DNA of 18,031 bases, taken from positions 1-18,031 of the forward strand of contig CALCNY010000280.1 in assembly GCA_937897585.1 (NCBI GenBank). Direction: 5' to 3'. Positions 15,832 to 18,031 of the stretch are shown one piece after another. The translations under genes and the position numbers were made by a program. This DNA is from an uncultured Chitinophagaceae bacterium (lineage in GTDB: Bacteria > Bacteroidota > Bacteroidia > Chitinophagales > Chitinophagaceae). The notes beneath the pieces were generated by a model. It was not told where the DNA came from, searched no databases, and worked only from the letters and a program-made list of their open reading frames with translations. Within the stretch, counting starts at the first letter, position 1, and the number at the start of each line of letters is the position of its first letter.

Positions 15832-15871
15832 CAATCCCTAGCCTTGGCATTAATGCCAAGGCTAGGGATTG
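15832..15871. repeat. Perfect 40-bp palindrome
   Basis: The 20 bases 15832-15851 are the exact reverse complement of 15852-15871, with no loop and no mismatch. The core is TTGGCATTAATGCCAA. It lies between the fMet tRNA terminator and the efflux promoter, about 35 nt upstream of the -7 box. There is no U-tract after it on the minus strand, so it is a poor intrinsic terminator. An operator for an efflux regulator or a dispersed palindromic repeat are the main explanations. Confidence 0.9.
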
Positions 15872-15876
15872 GGGAA

Positions 15877-15912
15877 ATAAAAAAGAGGCTATCTAAATAA
15901 GATAACCTCTTT
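15877..15912 (-). terminator. Intrinsic terminator of the tRNA-fMet transcript
   Basis: On the minus strand an 11-bp stem (15900-15910 with 15884-15894, one G-U pair) with a 5-nt loop is followed directly by six U residues. This is a classic rho-independent terminator, beginning 8 nt after the 3' end of the tRNA. Confidence 0.88.
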
Positions 15913-15917
15913 AAGAG

Positions 15918-15989
<72 letters not shown>

Positions 15990-15992
15990 GAG

Positions 15993-16024
15993 CAAAAGTA
16001 ACGGAATAATGTTATGCAGCCAAA
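15993..16024 (-). promoter_or_regulatory. Promoter of tRNA-fMet
   Basis: On the minus strand TTTG (16024-16021) is followed after 20 nt by TACTTTTG (16000-15993). Both boxes and the spacing match the Bacteroidota housekeeping promoter. Transcription would start within a few bases of the tRNA 5' end. Confidence 0.7.
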
Positions 16025-16039
16025 TGAAATATTAATTTA

Positions 16040-16047
16040 TATATTTG
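16040..16047 (+). promoter_or_regulatory. Likely -7 box upstream of the TPP riboswitch
   Basis: TATATTTG fully matches TAnnTTTG and lies about 30-35 nt before the aptamer, as expected for a riboswitch leader. The -33 region is not convincing. The promoter is divergent from, and close to, that of the tRNA. Confidence 0.55.
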
Positions 16048-16077
16048 CAACACAAACGATCTTTTATTTATCGCTAG

Positions 16078-16158
16078 AATTTCCGGGGTGCTTTCTTCAT
16101 GAAGGCTGAGATAATACCCGATAACCTGCTCAGGATAATGCCTGCGAAGGGAGAAAGC
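16078..16158 (+). ncRNA. TPP riboswitch aptamer (THI element)
   Basis: The conserved TPP-binding parts are all present in order: CCGGGGTGC, the P3 hairpin CTTCATGAAG, GGCTGAGATAATACCCG (the CTGAGA motif plus the P2 partner), and ACCTGCTCAGGATAATGCC followed by TGCGAAGGGAG. The closing stem P1 is short (TTTC with GAAA). Binding of thiamine pyrophosphate normally shuts off the downstream gene. About 60 nt separate the aptamer from the start codon. They contain a small hairpin (16157-16161 with 16169-16173) and CCCGG at 16191-16195, which could pair with the 5' side of P2 as an anti-aptamer. No U-rich terminator is evident, so translational control is more likely; that mechanism is inference. 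Confidence 0.95.
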
Positions 16159-16218
16159 TTCAGTTTATGAAGCAAGATGGGAAACTACAACCCGGATATT
16201 CAGCACATTTTATTTTTT

Positions 16219-18031
16219 ATGAACAAATTTATTCTTGCATTGAGCATTGTATTGCTTACGAATATTGCATTCGCTCAACAAAAATTCTCAACTTCAGACA
16301 CCACTACCTTACAGCCTCTGGAAATAAATGCCACACGGGCAAATGATTTAACACCGGTAACTAAAACAAATCTTGATAAAAAAACGATTGAAAAAAATAA
16401 CATAGGTAGAGATTTACCCTTTATCCTTAACCAAACTCCTTCCGTACAAGTCAACGCCGATGCAGGCAATGGTATGGGTTATACGGGAATTCGTATTAGA
16501 GGCACAGACGCCACTAGAATAAATATTTCCATCAATGGCATACCTTACAACGATGCTGAAAGTCAGGGTACTTTTTTTGTAAACCTTCCAGACCTTGCTT
16601 CATCTGCTAATTCTATTCAAATTCAGAGAGGCGTAGGAACTTCAACTAATGGTACAGGTGCTTTTGGAGGCACAATTAACATCAACACTAATGAAACAGA
16701 TTCACAACGTTATATCATACTAAATAACGCAATAGGCTCTTATCATTCTATGAAAAACACATTGATGGTTAACAGCGGATTGATCAATAAACATTTCCTA
16801 TTTACAGGCAGGTTAAGTAATATTTCCAGCGATGGATATGTCGACCACTCTCAAAGTAAATTACAATCTTTTTATACCAGCAGTGCCTATATAGACAACA
16901 ATCAATCTTTGCGATTGAATATTTTTTCAGGAAAAGAAAAAACACATGCCGCATGGTTTGGTATCAATCAGGCGACTTTAGATACAAACAGAACTTACAA
17001 CCCTGCAGGTACAGAAAAGCCAGGCACTCCTTATGATAATCAAACAGACAACTACACACAGATGCATTATCAACTTTTCTACAACAGAAAAATAAACAAT
17101 AAATTCCAGTTCAATTTAACTGGATTCTTAACCAAAGGGAAAGGATATTTTGAAGAGTATAAAGCAAATCAATTTCTGAGCGATTATGCATTACCGGCAG
17201 TTATAAACGGAGCTGATACCATTTACAATTCAGATTTAATCAGACAATTATGGCTCGACAACAAATTCTATGGCATTGTATTTTCTTCACAATATGTAAA
17301 TGCTGGCACCAATATTAAATTTGGTGGAACTGCCAATCAATATGATGGTAACCATTTTGGAAAAATAATAAGTACTATTGTTCCAAATGCAGCGCCTGAA
17401 AATTATGAATGGTATAGATTAACGGCTTCAAAGAAAGAAATTTCAGCTTACACTAAATGGATACAACAATTGAATAACAAATGGTCGCTATTTGCAGACT
17501 TTCAATTGAGAAATGTAAATTATGTTATCAATGGATTTAAAGACAACCCAGAAATAGTTGTCAACAATAAGTATCTTTTCTTCAATCCCAAAGCTGGAAT
17601 CACTTATAAAAATAAAGGCAATAAAATTTATTTCTCTGTTGCCAAAGCCGCCAAAGAACCTAATCGTGATGATTTTGAAACAACCAACAATGAAAAACCA
17701 AGTCCTGAAAAACTATTTGATTTTGAAGCTGGTTTCGAACATAAAAAAAACAGCAATTACTACGGTATAAATCTATATTTCATGAATTATAAAGACCAGC
17801 TTGTACTTACAGGAAAGGTTAATGACGTATATGCATACACGAGAACTAACATTCCAAAAAGTTATAGAGCAGGTATTGAAATTGAAGGAATGAAAAAGCT
17901 AAACAAATGGCTTTCTGTTTCAGGTAACCTGAATCTAAGTATCAATAAAATCAAAGACTTCATAGAGTATATTGATGATTATGACAATGGTATTCAAATA
18001 GTAAATCACTACACTTCAACAGATATATCCT
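16219..18031 (+). CDS. TonB-dependent outer membrane receptor, probably for thiamine compounds (3' end outside window)
   Basis: The reading frame is open from ATG 16219 to the window edge (604 codons, no stop), so the C-terminus is missing. A signal peptide (residues 1-19, cut after AFA) is followed by a short segment that may hold the TonB box (TTLQPLEINATR). The plug domain (about 45-155) contains GYTGIRIRGTDATRINISINGIPYND and QIQRGVGTSTNGTGAFGGTI. The rest is beta-barrel strands. There is no N-terminal carboxypeptidase-regulatory-like domain and no SusD partner in view, so it looks like a vitamin/siderophore-type receptor rather than a SusC-type one. The TPP riboswitch directly upstream points to thiamine or a precursor as substrate. 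TPP-controlled TonB receptors for thiamine are known in Bacteroides. Confidence 0.92.
   Translation, partial: MNKFILALSIVLLTNIAFAQQKFSTSDTTTLQPLEINATRANDLTPVTKTNLDKKTIEKNNIGRDLPFILNQTPSVQVNADAGNGMGYTGIRIRGTDATRINISINGIPYNDAESQGTFFVNLPDLASSANSIQIQRGVGTSTNGTGAFGGTININTNETDSQRYIILNNAIGSYHSMKNTLMVNSGLINKHFLFTGRLSNISSDGYVDHSQSKLQSFYTSSAYIDNNQSLRLNIFSGKEKTHAAWFGINQATLDTNRTYNPAGTEKPGTPYDNQTDNYTQMHYQLFYNRKINNKFQFNLTGFLTKGKGYFEEYKANQFLSDYALPAVINGADTIYNSDLIRQLWLDNKFYGIVFSSQYVNAGTNIKFGGTANQYDGNHFGKIISTIVPNAAPENYEWYRLTASKKEISAYTKWIQQLNNKWSLFADFQLRNVNYVINGFKDNPEIVVNNKYLFFNPKAGITYKNKGNKIYFSVAKAAKEPNRDDFETTNNEKPSPEKLFDFEAGFEHKKNSNYYGINLYFMNYKDQLVLTGKVNDVYAYTRTNIPKSYRAGIEIEGMKKLNKWLSVSGNLNLSINKIKDFIEYIDDYDNGIQIVNHYTSTDIS

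Noticed and set aside
15832..15871. The 40-bp palindrome as an intrinsic terminator
   Set aside because: No U-tract follows on the minus strand. The tRNA already has a strong terminator just upstream, and no plus-strand gene ends here.

Overview
The window looks like the chromosome of a low-GC member of the Bacteroidota, most likely near Chitinophagaceae. This rests on the gene families present: a SprE/PorW-like type IX secretion protein, a bactofilin next to AtpZ/AtpI genes, and a TPP-riboswitch-controlled TonB receptor. Candidate promoters also fit the Bacteroidota form (TTG, 17-23 nt, TAnnTTTG), and no gene start depends on a clear Shine-Dalgarno sequence. The family placement is inference. 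There is no phage, insertion sequence, CRISPR array or toxin system, so this is mainly a core, envelope-related region.

Layout. 1-2018 (+): sucC (TCA cycle), then a PAT-like GNAT acetyltransferase, separated and flanked by short periodic intergenic repeats. 2107-7391 (-): a two-gene unit, SprE/PorW-like TPR protein followed 8 nt later by a class A penicillin-binding protein. 7586-9639 (+), divergent from it: a short membrane coiled-coil protein resembling only the N-terminus of the Bacteroidota M23 (LytM) peptidase, a bactofilin, AtpZ, an AtpI-like four-helix protein and a SprT-like zinc protein. The last four genes are joined by 8-nt start/stop overlaps of the form ATGNNTAA. 9797-15767 (-): an RND efflux operon (lipoprotein adaptor, inner-membrane pump, TolC channel) with a secreted thioredoxin-like protein downstream. 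15918-15989 (-): initiator tRNA-fMet with its own promoter and terminator. 16078-18031 (+): a TPP riboswitch and a TonB-dependent receptor that runs off the window, probably a thiamine-compound importer.

How it fits together. The middle block (SprE-like, PBP1A, M23-like stub, bactofilin) is a cell-envelope neighbourhood: peptidoglycan synthesis, a shape-scaffold protein and a secretion/gliding component sit around one divergent promoter region. The AtpZ/AtpI pair normally leads into the F1Fo ATP synthase genes, but here the operon runs into a SprT-like gene and then stops at a convergent junction.

The most notable points are the peptidase-less M23-like partner of the bactofilin, the four identical-style ATGNNTAA gene junctions (which also revise two start codons), a perfect 40-bp palindrome upstream of the efflux promoter, and several families of short-period intergenic repeats (9-, 7- and 24-nt units).
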